DNA of 64,000 nucleotides from Daejeonella sp. H1SJ63 (GTDB lineage Bacteria > Bacteroidota > Bacteroidia > Sphingobacteriales > Sphingobacteriaceae): assembly GCF_029360775.1 (NCBI RefSeq), contig NZ_JARKMZ010000036.1, positions 80,072 to 144,071 on the forward strand. Direction: 5' to 3'. Below, one piece after another: positions 1 to 7,978 of this stretch. How positions within the stretch are numbered: position 1 is the first letter of the stretch; each line of letters opens with the position of its first letter. A program made the position numbers and the translations under genes. The notes under the pieces were generated by a model. The model was not told where the DNA came from and made no database searches. It saw only the letters and a program-made list of their open reading frames with translations.

Positions 1-27
1 TGAGTATTGCGCAGTGAGGTGAAGAGT

Positions 28-155
28 GCTAAATTTCAAATGAAGCAGTCTTTATTCAGACAACTGGTAACAGGCAACAGATAACAGTATCAAGATGAAG
101 GCTGCTAAATCTCGTGTGAAGCAGTCTTTATTCAGATAACCGGTAACAGATAACT
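28..155. repeat. Imperfect 76-base direct duplication with heptamers
   Basis: Two copies of a block that opens with GCTAAAT start at 28 and 104, 76 bases apart. Both contain GAAGCAGTCTTTATTCAGA and both end in AACAG-type heptamers. In the first copy these are GGTAACA, GGCAACA and GATAACA in phase at 66-86. In the second they are GATAACC, GGTAACA and GATAACT at 135-155. The block ends against the stop of the lipoprotein gene. No coding potential is visible. It belongs to the heptamer-repeat class seen elsewhere in this window, and the same word in the other orientation is at 59631-59665. Confidence 0.75.
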
Positions 156-643
156 CAGTTGAATCCCTTAAAATCCTCTCTTCCATAAACCCCGGGCCGG
201 GCATGATCGCCTTCTTTAAAGCTGAAATTCACTTCAGTAATTCCTTTAATTTCAGTCAGTGAAAAAGTGACTTCAGCGAGGTAGGCTCTGGCACCTTCGG
301 TACCCGATTGCATGGTCAGAAAACTCGCATCTTCAATCTTTACAAAGGCTCTCTTGCCTTCTTGTTTTTGCCATTCCAGTTTGATTTGCGGGTATTTCAG
401 ATTCAGGGCATCTACAATATCCAGTTCGGTCAGATTAGTCAGATTCGCTGCCGGGTTTTTTTTGATCTCCATCATCTGCGTGCTGTCGTTCAGTTCAACA
501 ATCCAGGGCACTTCAAGCGTTTTGCTCAGATCTGCCAGTGCTGCAGAATCAGCTGCTGGGTTTTCACTACCTTTTTTGGGATCGATGCGGCAGGAAGCCA
601 TCAGAACTATTGCCGCAAATAAGATGCTAAAGTTTCTGTTCAT
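155..643 (-). CDS. Small lipoprotein of unknown function
   Basis: A 162-residue protein. The N-terminus is a short basic and hydrophobic signal ending in a lipobox (MASC, Cys18), so the mature protein should be a lipoprotein, probably in the outer membrane. The rest is soluble and mixed alpha/beta in character, with no motif I recognise. It begins 10 bases after the SDR gene on the same strand and is probably the last gene of an operon with the SDR and the hydroxylase-like gene. I do not recognise the family and assign no function. The ATG start is supported by the signal peptide beginning directly at it. Confidence 0.75.
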   Translation of the reverse strand: MNRNFSILFAAIVLMASCRIDPKKGSENPAADSAALADLSKTLEVPWIVELNDSTQMMEIKKNPAANLTNLTELDIVDALNLKYPQIKLEWQKQEGKRAFVKIEDASFLTMQSGTEGARAYLAEVTFSLTEIKGITEVNFSFKEGDHARPGVYGREDFKGFN

Positions 644-653
644 AATTTTCTGA

Positions 654-1358
654 TTAAGGGGTGCTGTGTGCTACCGGAATGATTTTTCCGTTAAAAAATT
701 TATTACCTGTAAGTGCAAAATTAACAATGTATTTTCCCATTTCAAAAGCCATTACCGGCGATTCATAACCGGGAAATGCCTGTTCAAGCATTTCGGTTTG
801 TGCTGATCCTAAAGCCAGACAATTTACGGAGATCTTTCTTTCTTTGAACTCTCCTGCTAAACATTCTGTTAAAGCATGCAGTGCCGCTTTACTTGCCGAA
901 TAAGCTGCCAGTCCGGGGAATTTCTCACTTCCCTGAAATCCTCCCATGCTGCCAATATTCACAATATGGCTGTTTTCGGGCATTAGCGGTGCAATATGCT
1001 GTATCATTCTTACATGACCCAGGTAATTGCTCTGTATCATTTCTACAAAATCAAGCTCTGAGGTTTCCATGAAAGCTTTGTTCACAAGCATGCCTGCATT
1101 ATTGATCAGGATGTCTACAGTGCCCATTTTTTCGCGCACAAAAGGAACCAGTCCGTTTTCATAGTCATCATGTACAATATCGAACTTTGCAGTGTACAGT
1201 GAACAATCAGGATTTAGTGCATTGGCAATTTCCTGTAATTTATAGAGTTTATCTTCCGACCGCGCAAGTGCAATAACTTTGTTGTCTTTTGATCCGATTA
1301 ATTCCAGAACAGCCTCAAATCCAACTCCGCTGCTGGCTCCGCTGATGATAATATTCAT
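654..1358 (-). CDS. SDR family NAD(P)-dependent oxidoreductase
   Basis: A 234-residue classical short-chain dehydrogenase/reductase, a cytosolic enzyme reducing or oxidising a carbonyl/alcohol with NAD(P)H. The cofactor glycine motif GASSGVG is at 7-13 and NNAG at 86-89. The catalytic set is complete: Asn111, Ser137, Tyr153 and Lys157 in YSASK. Length is normal for the family. It lies 5 bases downstream of the aromatic amino acid hydroxylase homologue and 10 bases upstream of a lipoprotein, so the three are probably cotranscribed. The neighbour makes a pterin or quinonoid-dihydropterin substrate conceivable, but the sequence alone does not identify the substrate. Confidence 0.88.
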   Translation of the reverse strand: MNIIISGASSGVGFEAVLELIGSKDNKVIALARSEDKLYKLQEIANALNPDCSLYTAKFDIVHDDYENGLVPFVREKMGTVDILINNAGMLVNKAFMETSELDFVEMIQSNYLGHVRMIQHIAPLMPENSHIVNIGSMGGFQGSEKFPGLAAYSASKAALHALTECLAGEFKERKISVNCLALGSAQTEMLEQAFPGYESPVMAFEMGKYIVNFALTGNKFFNGKIIPVAHSTP

Positions 1359-1363
1359 GTTCT

Positions 1364-3109
1364 CTAATTTAATTGACTCTGATGCTGCCCCGATAGTCTA
1401 AGACCATTACGGATCAGCTGATTTAATTCCGCTTCGTTTGAAGCTTTTAGCTCCAGGTAAATTCTGATTTCCCCGGCAAGTTCTTTATTCTTGTTTTCTT
1501 TCTCAAATATCTCTAAAATTTCGAGTGCACAAAGCCAGTCTTCCCGATAATTTGTTTTGAGCTCATGCCAAACCTTTGGCAGCCGCTCATATCCGCTTCC
1601 TGTTTTCCTGCAATTTCGGACAATGCTGAACAATTCACGATACTGTTGTGTTTTTTTATCACAGGCTGGAGGAGTGATACCACAGGCAGATGCAGACTGT
1701 ATTTCATCAAAAGTCTTTTTATCTGCAGCACCTGCATAAACAGAAACGATCTTTTCGCCTACCGCCATATCAAATTTACCCCATGAAGGTTTGAAATAAA
1801 TATTCCCCGTTTCATCTTTCAGACTCGCTTCACTGAAGCTGATCAGGATAATTTTTGATTCCCGGCTAAGGATTGAAAGTACTGTTCCGCTGAGGATTAA
1901 GCCACTTTCGAAATGGATGACAGGCTGATTTCCCGGAACTATTCCAAGCTCTTCAAGCTCCTCTGAAGAGGCATCTTCAAGTGCCTTATCCAGATTTTTA
2001 ATGCGTCCGACAGGAGAGGAGAAGCCATCGGAATGATCATGCTTCCCCTGATTTTCCAGTTGTTTGTTGCCAAAGGAAAGTGCGGTAGGTCCGGTGGTTT
2101 TGATGAACTGCAGGTTATCCTGTACATCCATTCTCAGATCGCAGAAAACTCCGCTGACCTGCAATCCTGAGCTGTATACTGCTGTGCAGGTACTTTTGCT
2201 TTCAATGGCTTTCAGGATGCCTTCAGTACCTCCGCACAGGTATGCCATGCGATCTGCGAATTCCTTCAATACTCTGCTCATGCTCTGAAAATCATCTGAA
2301 ACAAAATACTGTTCCTGCCGGCCTGTAATGCTAAGCGGGTAATTGATGGCATCTATTGCATAGCTGTATTTTTTTATCTCCGGATGTTGAAGATGACGAT
2401 GTTCTTTCAGCGAAGAATGAAATGCCGCGCCATAGGGTTTAAGGGTTTCAGGAGTTCCGGTAAGTCCGTATTCTGCCGTCCACTGATACAAGCGGTACAA
2501 TAAGGCCATTTCTGAAGACTCAGCAGAATTTTTCTGGCAGAAATCCACCAGTTTTTCTGCTTTCCGGGTAGCTGCGGGATCAGGTTCTTCTGCTTTTTTC
2601 AGAAGAAGCAGATCGTATACGGCTTTTTGCAGCTGAAGATCTTTTACTGAATAAATGGCCCTGCTTCCAAGCTGACCCAGATGATAAAGATATTCCGGAT
2701 CGGCAAACAGCAGGGCAGAAAGGGCAGCTGCATGTAAAATGTCGGGCGTATAACTCTGTTCGATATGCGACAGGGAACGGATAGCTGCTGAAACAGGTAG
2801 GACCCGGTGTGAAAGAAATTCCATGAATACAGATGGAGGAATCAGATCACTAACCGCGACCACACCCCATGAAATTTTGCTTAAAGCATCATTCATTTTC
2901 TGCAGTTCGGGAATTTGTTCGATACTTAAACCTGTAGCTTCGGCAACTGAATTATTAGGATGATTCAGACCATTTTGTCTCATCAGATACCGCCACAAAG
3001 CATGGTCAGCAGGCGTATAATACTCATATTGCTGCTCAATGATAAACTGCCTTAAATAAACAGGCATATTTTTAACCTGAGGGTTATGATAATCGTTGAA
3101 AAGGGTCAT
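1364..3109 (-). CDS. Aromatic amino acid hydroxylase homologue with altered iron site
   Basis: A 581-residue protein that I match to the biopterin-dependent aromatic amino acid hydroxylase family in its long Bacteroidota form: a catalytic-type N-terminal half plus a C-terminal half of about 290 residues. Supporting stretches are the start (YTPADHALWRYLMRQN), PDILH at 122-126, ADPEY at 136-140, and WTAEYGL at 210-216 with Glu213 at the third iron-ligand position, followed by YGAAFHSS. In active enzymes the first two ligands come from a HExxGH-type motif. Here it reads HAAALS, so His126 is kept but the second histidine is Ser131 and the adjoining Glu, Gly and Pro are changed. The reading frame is intact over the full length, so this looks like a retained non-canonical paralogue, not a decayed gene. 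First gene of a probable operon with an SDR. Confidence 0.72.
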   Translation of the reverse strand: MTLFNDYHNPQVKNMPVYLRQFIIEQQYEYYTPADHALWRYLMRQNGLNHPNNSVAEATGLSIEQIPELQKMNDALSKISWGVVAVSDLIPPSVFMEFLSHRVLPVSAAIRSLSHIEQSYTPDILHAAALSALLFADPEYLYHLGQLGSRAIYSVKDLQLQKAVYDLLLLKKAEEPDPAATRKAEKLVDFCQKNSAESSEMALLYRLYQWTAEYGLTGTPETLKPYGAAFHSSLKEHRHLQHPEIKKYSYAIDAINYPLSITGRQEQYFVSDDFQSMSRVLKEFADRMAYLCGGTEGILKAIESKSTCTAVYSSGLQVSGVFCDLRMDVQDNLQFIKTTGPTALSFGNKQLENQGKHDHSDGFSSPVGRIKNLDKALEDASSEELEELGIVPGNQPVIHFESGLILSGTVLSILSRESKIILISFSEASLKDETGNIYFKPSWGKFDMAVGEKIVSVYAGAADKKTFDEIQSASACGITPPACDKKTQQYRELFSIVRNCRKTGSGYERLPKVWHELKTNYREDWLCALEILEIFEKENKNKELAGEIRIYLELKASNEAELNQLIRNGLRLSGQHQSQLN

Positions 3110-3205
3110 TTATAATGGGATAATCAAAGGCCGGATAGAGAGGCGAATTTATTGATTTTTTTACGGGGATGTTCTGATTTTTAGCGTTAGCATTTTTTAA
3201 ATTCG

Positions 3206-3213
3206 TAATTTTG
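3206..3213 (+). promoter_or_regulatory. -7 promoter box of the epimerase gene
   Basis: TAATTTTG matches the Bacteroidota -7 consensus TAnnTTTG. It ends 8 bases before the ATG at 3222, so the transcript would begin at or almost at the start codon. No clear -33 TTG was found at the usual spacing. Confidence 0.55.
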
Positions 3214-3221
3214 CATCTGAA

Positions 3222-4178
3222 ATGAGCAATAAAAAACGAATTTTAATCACCGGAGCTGCCGGGTTTATCGGGAGTAATCTGAGCCGTAGTTTATTACAAA
3301 ATGGGAACTATGAGCTGATCGGTTTTGATAATTTTGATGATTTTTACAGCCGCGAGCAGAAGGATAAGAATCTTGCCCCCCTGCTTGCTTCGTCTGATTT
3401 TCAATTTGTTGAAGGCGATATCCGGAATATGGACGATTTGTTTTCGCTGGGCGATATAGATGTGATTGTCCATCTTGCTGCCAAGGCAGGGGTAAGGCCA
3501 AGCATTCAGAATCCTATTTTGTATCAGGAGGTGAATGTTGCCGGTACTCAGAATCTGCTGGAGTTTGCCAGAAAGAGGAATATCAAACAATTTGTTTTTG
3601 CCTCATCGAGCAGTGTTTACGGAATCAATGAGAATGTGCCCTGGCATGAGGAGGAAAAGCTGATGCCGATCAGTCCGTATGCATCTACCAAGCTTTCATG
3701 CGAAATGCTCGGGCATGTATATAGCCATTTGTACGGGATTCGTTTTCTTGCTTTGCGTTTCTTCACGGTTTACGGTCCGGCTCAACGACCTGATCTGGCA
3801 ATTCATAAATTCTTTAATTCTATTATCAAGGGACAACCGATTCCTGTTTTCGGAGACGGAACTACCAGTCGCGATTATACTTTTGTGAATGATACCGTTA
3901 AGGGTATTGAGGCTGCTATTAATTATGATCAGTCTGATTTTGAGATTATCAATTTAGGTAATCATCAAACGGTTACGCTTGCAGGTTTAATTGAAGCCAT
4001 TGAAAAGATATGTGGCAAGCAGGCCATCATTGACCGCCAGCCGGAGCAGCCGGGCGATGTGCCTCAGACTTTTGCAAATATTGGTAAGGCCGGCAAATTA
4101 TTGAATTACCATCCTTCAACTGATCTTGAAACAGGCTTGCGCGCGTTTTACGACTGGTATCTGAAGAATAATAGTTAG
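3222..4178 (+). CDS. NAD-dependent sugar-nucleotide epimerase (UDP-glucuronate 4-epimerase-like)
   Basis: A 318-residue extended SDR. The Rossmann motif TGAAGFIGS lies at 10-18. The catalytic set is Ser128-131 with Tyr153 and Lys157 (YASTK). The stretches FDNFDDFY, HLAAKAGVRPS, LRFFTVYGP and RPDLAIHKF are typical of UDP-glucuronate 4-epimerases and related enzymes that supply sugars for polysaccharide or LPS. The enzyme would act in the cytosol on a nucleotide sugar and convert it at C4 through a keto intermediate. It is monocistronic and convergent with the phosphoesterase gene. The exact substrate, for example UDP-glucuronate versus UDP-glucose, is inferred only from motif similarity. Confidence 0.85.
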   Translation: MSNKKRILITGAAGFIGSNLSRSLLQNGNYELIGFDNFDDFYSREQKDKNLAPLLASSDFQFVEGDIRNMDDLFSLGDIDVIVHLAAKAGVRPSIQNPILYQEVNVAGTQNLLEFARKRNIKQFVFASSSSVYGINENVPWHEEEKLMPISPYASTKLSCEMLGHVYSHLYGIRFLALRFFTVYGPAQRPDLAIHKFFNSIIKGQPIPVFGDGTTSRDYTFVNDTVKGIEAAINYDQSDFEIINLGNHQTVTLAGLIEAIEKICGKQAIIDRQPEQPGDVPQTFANIGKAGKLLNYHPSTDLETGLRAFYDWYLKNNS

Positions 4179-4202
4179 AATTATTGAGTTCCAGGATAAA
4201 AG

Positions 4203-4225
4203 GGTGCGAGCTACAAGCTCGCACC
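4203..4225. repeat. GC-rich palindrome between convergent genes
   Basis: GGTGCGAGCT and AGCTCGCACC form a perfect 10-bp stem with a 3-base ACA loop. It lies between the convergent ends of the epimerase and phosphoesterase genes and could act as a bidirectional terminator without a strong T run. A decayed copy of the same element is at 7027-7049, on the other side of the phosphoesterase gene, which suggests a REP-like dispersed palindrome. Confidence 0.7.
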
Positions 4226-4240
4226 GGCATACCTTCTGAA

Positions 4241-6871
4241 TTATTTTTCTCTTGCTTTGATTTTAGCCAGTTTAGGATAAGGCGTATTGTAGCCTTTAAC
4301 CGAATACCATAGAATCAGGTTCAGGGTATCTTCGTTGGCTTCATCAAGCTCATCCAGCGACATTGCCATTGATTTCTCTGCCCAGAATTTTTTCTTTCCG
4401 GATAATGCCGATAGTTTCGGGTTCATTTCATCCAATGGGATCTGATTAGGCAGTGCAGTATACGGTCTGAAATCAGGTTTGGCGGTAAAACAATCAGTCA
4501 TTGGGTTAGCAATCATGTCAAACTGACTCATCGGAGAGAGTCCCAGGATCAGTTCTATGGTTCTCAGCACGCTGTTTTGATTGTAATGTGTACTGATTAC
4601 CTCGCTACGCTTAGTATACGGACTGATACAAAGCGCTACAGTTCTTCGTCCGTCGATATGATCCAGACCTGCCTGCGGATCATCTTCAATTACGAAAATG
4701 GCCGTTTCTTTCCAGAATTCGCTCTTGCTTACGGCTTCTACAATCTGACCTAAAGCCAGATCATTATCTGCAACCTGTGCCCGTGGTGTTGGATATCCTT
4801 CTCTTGTTCCGGTGGTATGGTCGTTAGGAAGGAGCATAATCATGAAGTTGGGTAAAGAGTTTTTCTTTTCGTATTCCCTGAATTCTTTCAGAAACTCTCC
4901 GGCACGGTATACATCAGGAATAGAACTTGGAAAGCCAACAAAAGTCGGGCATAAATAAGGAGCCATAGTATGCAGCTTGCTGGTGGCTCTGATTTTTACA
5001 TTCCTTGTGCCGTTTTTATAATCATTATAGATCTGAGTCCAGCTTGCATTTGCGGGTTGTACCTCAGCTTTCACAAATTCGCCATAATTGCGGAACGTTA
5101 ATCCGGCATCCAGTACCTTATCCCAGATAAATCCTGATGAAGCAAACGCCATCGCGTCATCACCTTCATAGGGATAACTTCTTACAAAGCCACCAAAGCT
5201 TCTTTCAATATAATCTGTAACCACTCCTTCATTGGTCCACTGATGCCCGTCAGCACTCAGAACACCATTGCAATAGGTATTGTCGAGTAAAACAAACTGT
5301 TCGGCTAAAGCATGATGATTGGGACTTACTTTACGTCCGAACTGGGTGAGCGAGCTGTCGCCTTTTCCCTGAGGCAGATCGCCGAATACCTGGTCATAGG
5401 TACGGTTCTCTTTGATAATATAAAGTACATGTTTGAAAACCGATTTTTCTCCTGGTCGTGTCGGAACGGGTACTATGCGTTCGTTGACGCGTTCCAGTCG
5501 CAATGCCTGTGCAATTTTAGGCAGGCGCATACTGCCGGCCGCACTAAGGGTATATTCCCGGAGTTTACTGTCATCCGGCACAGGAATAAATGAGACTGAA
5601 CCTGAATGATCGTGTGAATTGAACCCTTTCTCTCTTAATCCTGTTTGTCTGCTGCCAATCCCCTTGGTATTGGCTACAAACAATTTATTTCCATCCTGAG
5701 AAAGAATCACAGCGCCAGGGTACCAGCCTGTAGGAATAAGCCCTTTGACTTTGCCCAGCTCCAGATCTATCAATGCAATGTGGTTATTCCCTCCGTTTGC
5801 TGCGTATAATGTTTTTCCATCTTTACTGACCACTACTGAATTGGGGGCGCTTCCAAAGGGAAGCTCATCCATAGGTTTTGTACTCAGATTTTTAAGAACC
5901 TGATCCGTTCTGGTATCAATGACAGAAACCAGATCACTATTGGCATTGGCAACATAAAGCAGGTTCTTGTCAGGTGAAAATGCCATTCCTGAAGGGTGCA
6001 GCTGTACCTCGATTTCATTAATCTGTTTCTTAGTTCCCAGATCAATAACCGATACGGTCCCCGATGAGGCAATTCCTGTTTTGGGATCTACCACAACTTC
6101 AGATCCTCCTGAGGGACCGGTTTTATCACCGGCTTTTGGTCTTCGTCCTGCCCAATTGCTTACATAAGCCTTATTACCATGGATGAGTACCGTATAAGGT
6201 GCCATCCCTGTCGGGATCTGGCTTTCCAGTTTTCCCGTCTTCAGGTTAATCAGGCCAAGGGTATTGTTACGGCTCAGGGTAACGTATAAGTATCCGCGCT
6301 GATTATCGATGGCTATGCCGCCGGGATAAGGGCCGGATTTATCGTTAGCAGTTGGGCCCGGAATAGCAATAGCATCATCCCATGCAAAATCGCCGTTTGC
6401 AGATTTTTTTGCTGATCGTATAAACCCTCTGCTGTCGCTGGTCCATACTTTTTGATCTGTATCATTCCAGATGATTCCGGTGAAGGTATGTCCGCCACCC
6501 GGGAGTTTCAGTGTTTGAATAATCTGGTGATTCAGGGCATTCATAAACACAATGGAATTGATGTTTTTAACTGCCAGGATATCGCCGGCTGCGTTTAAAG
6601 CCAGATCAACCGGCCGTCCGGGAAATACTTTTGTATCACCCGCCGGGTTGATGATTTGTGAAGTGGAAACAATATGGGTACTGTCGCTTTGCGGACCAAG
6701 TGTCGCTTCGTATGGGAATTTATCTTTAGTGCTTTCAAACAATTTGTTCAATTCCCATGGTTTTTTGTTTGATCCGCAGGCTGTAAGGAGTAAAAAGAGT
6801 CCTGAAATAATGAGTGAGTTGCTCTTGCTTACCGGTTTTATACGGCTGGTTTGTTTGAAAATGGATTTCAT
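4241..6871 (-). CDS. Lipoprotein with YncE beta-propeller and phosphoesterase domains
   Basis: An 876-residue envelope protein. A signal peptide ends in a lipobox (LLTAC, Cys32). Residues about 60-430 carry YVTN/YncE-type beta-propeller repeats, with recurring phrases such as GTVSVIDL, PSGMAFSPDKNLLYVANA and NSVVVSKDGKTLYAANGG. From about residue 490 to 820 there is an alkaline phosphatase-superfamily domain of the phosphoesterase type: KHVLYIIKENRTYDQVFGD, SADGHQWTNEGV, MLLPNDHTTG and FVIEDDPQAGLDHIDGRR. This matches the bifunctional YncE/alkaline phosphatase family common in Bacteroidota. It should be membrane-anchored and hydrolyse a phosphoester; the substrate is unknown. Monocistronic, with palindromic elements on both sides. 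Confidence 0.88.
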   Translation of the reverse strand: MKSIFKQTSRIKPVSKSNSLIISGLFLLLTACGSNKKPWELNKLFESTKDKFPYEATLGPQSDSTHIVSTSQIINPAGDTKVFPGRPVDLALNAAGDILAVKNINSIVFMNALNHQIIQTLKLPGGGHTFTGIIWNDTDQKVWTSDSRGFIRSAKKSANGDFAWDDAIAIPGPTANDKSGPYPGGIAIDNQRGYLYVTLSRNNTLGLINLKTGKLESQIPTGMAPYTVLIHGNKAYVSNWAGRRPKAGDKTGPSGGSEVVVDPKTGIASSGTVSVIDLGTKKQINEIEVQLHPSGMAFSPDKNLLYVANANSDLVSVIDTRTDQVLKNLSTKPMDELPFGSAPNSVVVSKDGKTLYAANGGNNHIALIDLELGKVKGLIPTGWYPGAVILSQDGNKLFVANTKGIGSRQTGLREKGFNSHDHSGSVSFIPVPDDSKLREYTLSAAGSMRLPKIAQALRLERVNERIVPVPTRPGEKSVFKHVLYIIKENRTYDQVFGDLPQGKGDSSLTQFGRKVSPNHHALAEQFVLLDNTYCNGVLSADGHQWTNEGVVTDYIERSFGGFVRSYPYEGDDAMAFASSGFIWDKVLDAGLTFRNYGEFVKAEVQPANASWTQIYNDYKNGTRNVKIRATSKLHTMAPYLCPTFVGFPSSIPDVYRAGEFLKEFREYEKKNSLPNFMIMLLPNDHTTGTREGYPTPRAQVADNDLALGQIVEAVSKSEFWKETAIFVIEDDPQAGLDHIDGRRTVALCISPYTKRSEVISTHYNQNSVLRTIELILGLSPMSQFDMIANPMTDCFTAKPDFRPYTALPNQIPLDEMNPKLSALSGKKKFWAEKSMAMSLDELDEANEDTLNLILWYSVKGYNTPYPKLAKIKAREK

Positions 6872-6907
6872 GGTTTTTGATTAAAGATTAAATTCTTTTC
6901 AGAATCA

Positions 6908-6920
6908 GGTGCTTCGCACC
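6908..6920. repeat. Short GGTGC/GCACC palindrome
   Basis: GGTGC-TTC-GCACC forms a 5-bp hairpin about 36 bases upstream of the phosphoesterase start. Its sequence resembles the tips of the larger palindromes at 4203-4225 and 7027-7049, so it may be a third, shortened relative. It lies in the probable 5' leader or promoter region of that gene. Confidence 0.5.
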
Positions 6921-7026
6921 AATTCAGTAGTTGAATTTACACATTCAATGTTAAGAGAATTTGAATTTTTTTGTTTGGAGGGATTTTTTTCTGGAGGTTT
7001 ATCTACGTTGAGTTTTAGGATGCAAG

Positions 7027-7049
7027 GGTACGAACTGCAAGCTCACACC
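7027..7049. repeat. Decayed copy of the 4203-4225 palindrome
   Basis: GGTACGAACT-GCA-AGCTCACACC matches the perfect element at 4203-4225 at most positions, including flanking GG on the left and GCA on the right. Three stem positions no longer pair. It lies between the phosphoesterase gene and the end of the LPG-synthase-like membrane gene. Confidence 0.6.
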
Positions 7050-7075
7050 AGCAGAATCAGGAGATCATACCTTCA

Positions 7076-7978
7076 TCAGGATTCAATCTCAATATCCTGC
7101 TTCAGATCTACTTTATTCACTCCGATTTCCTGTGGATGGAACACAAAATAAATTCCGATGAATGAGAGCAGGGCTGAGATGCAATAGAACAGCAGACTGA
7201 TGATTACTGCCAGATGCTGATCCATTTGAAAGTATTGGGCCCCGTACACAAAAACAAGTTCCCTGGCACCTAATCCGCCAACGGTGAATGGAAAGATTGC
7301 TACAAGCGATGATACCAGGAACATAAAGAGGTATGGAGAGAATTTTCCGTTAAAATTTAAGGCATAGAGCAGGAGAATAACCGATATAACCTGCATGGAT
7401 TGTACCATCAGGGCCTTTAAGTGGGTTAAAGCAAAACGATGACTGTAATCGGCAAAAAAGCGTCTCATCACCAGGTAGTAAAGCAGGGTACCGAGGGCAA
7501 CGACCAGTACGGGAATCCAGTTGGGAATACCAAGATTAGGAATGAATATCACTAAGGCAGAAATGATCAGCCCCAATGCCCATAAGCCGCTCAGTCGGTC
7601 AAAAAATATAGCCTGAAATAATCTTCTTCCCTTAAGTTCGAATTTCTTGCGGAGGAGGAATATTTTATACCCATCGCCACCTATTCCTCCGGGTAAAAAC
7701 AGATTGTAAAACATTCCAAGCAGGTAGATCTTGAAATTATACAGTTCAGGGATATTGAGTCCTATTCCTTTGAAAAAAGTGTTCAAACGAGAGGAAGAAA
7801 TAATCTGCGAACCTACGAAGGCAAAAAAAGCAAGTATCAGAAATAGCGGATTCGATTGATTGAAAGCATCTTTCAGATCATTGAATTCTACTTCTAATGA
7901 TACCAGATAAAGAGATAAGCAGGTAATGCTGATCTTTAACAGTAGTTTAGCGATGTTCCAGATCTTCTTTTTGTCCAT
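7076..7978 (-). CDS. LPG-synthase-like transmembrane protein (UPF0104/AglD-type)
   Basis: A 300-residue polytopic inner-membrane protein with about seven or eight hydrophobic segments and no soluble domain. The stretches GSQIISSSRLNTFF, FLPGGIGGDGYKIFLLRK and FPFTVGGLGARELVFVYGA are characteristic of the lysylphosphatidylglycerol synthase transmembrane-domain family, whose members flip or handle lipids or accompany glycosyltransferases. The catalytic LPG synthase domain is absent. The gene begins 32 bases inside the end of the GT2 gene, the third member of a tightly overlapping minus-strand set with GT39 and GT2. A role in lipid-linked sugar export is inferred from this context. Confidence 0.8.
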   Translation of the reverse strand: MDKKKIWNIAKLLLKISITCLSLYLVSLEVEFNDLKDAFNQSNPLFLILAFFAFVGSQIISSSRLNTFFKGIGLNIPELYNFKIYLLGMFYNLFLPGGIGGDGYKIFLLRKKFELKGRRLFQAIFFDRLSGLWALGLIISALVIFIPNLGIPNWIPVLVVALGTLLYYLVMRRFFADYSHRFALTHLKALMVQSMQVISVILLLYALNFNGKFSPYLFMFLVSSLVAIFPFTVGGLGARELVFVYGAQYFQMDQHLAVIISLLFYCISALLSFIGIYFVFHPQEIGVNKVDLKQDIEIES

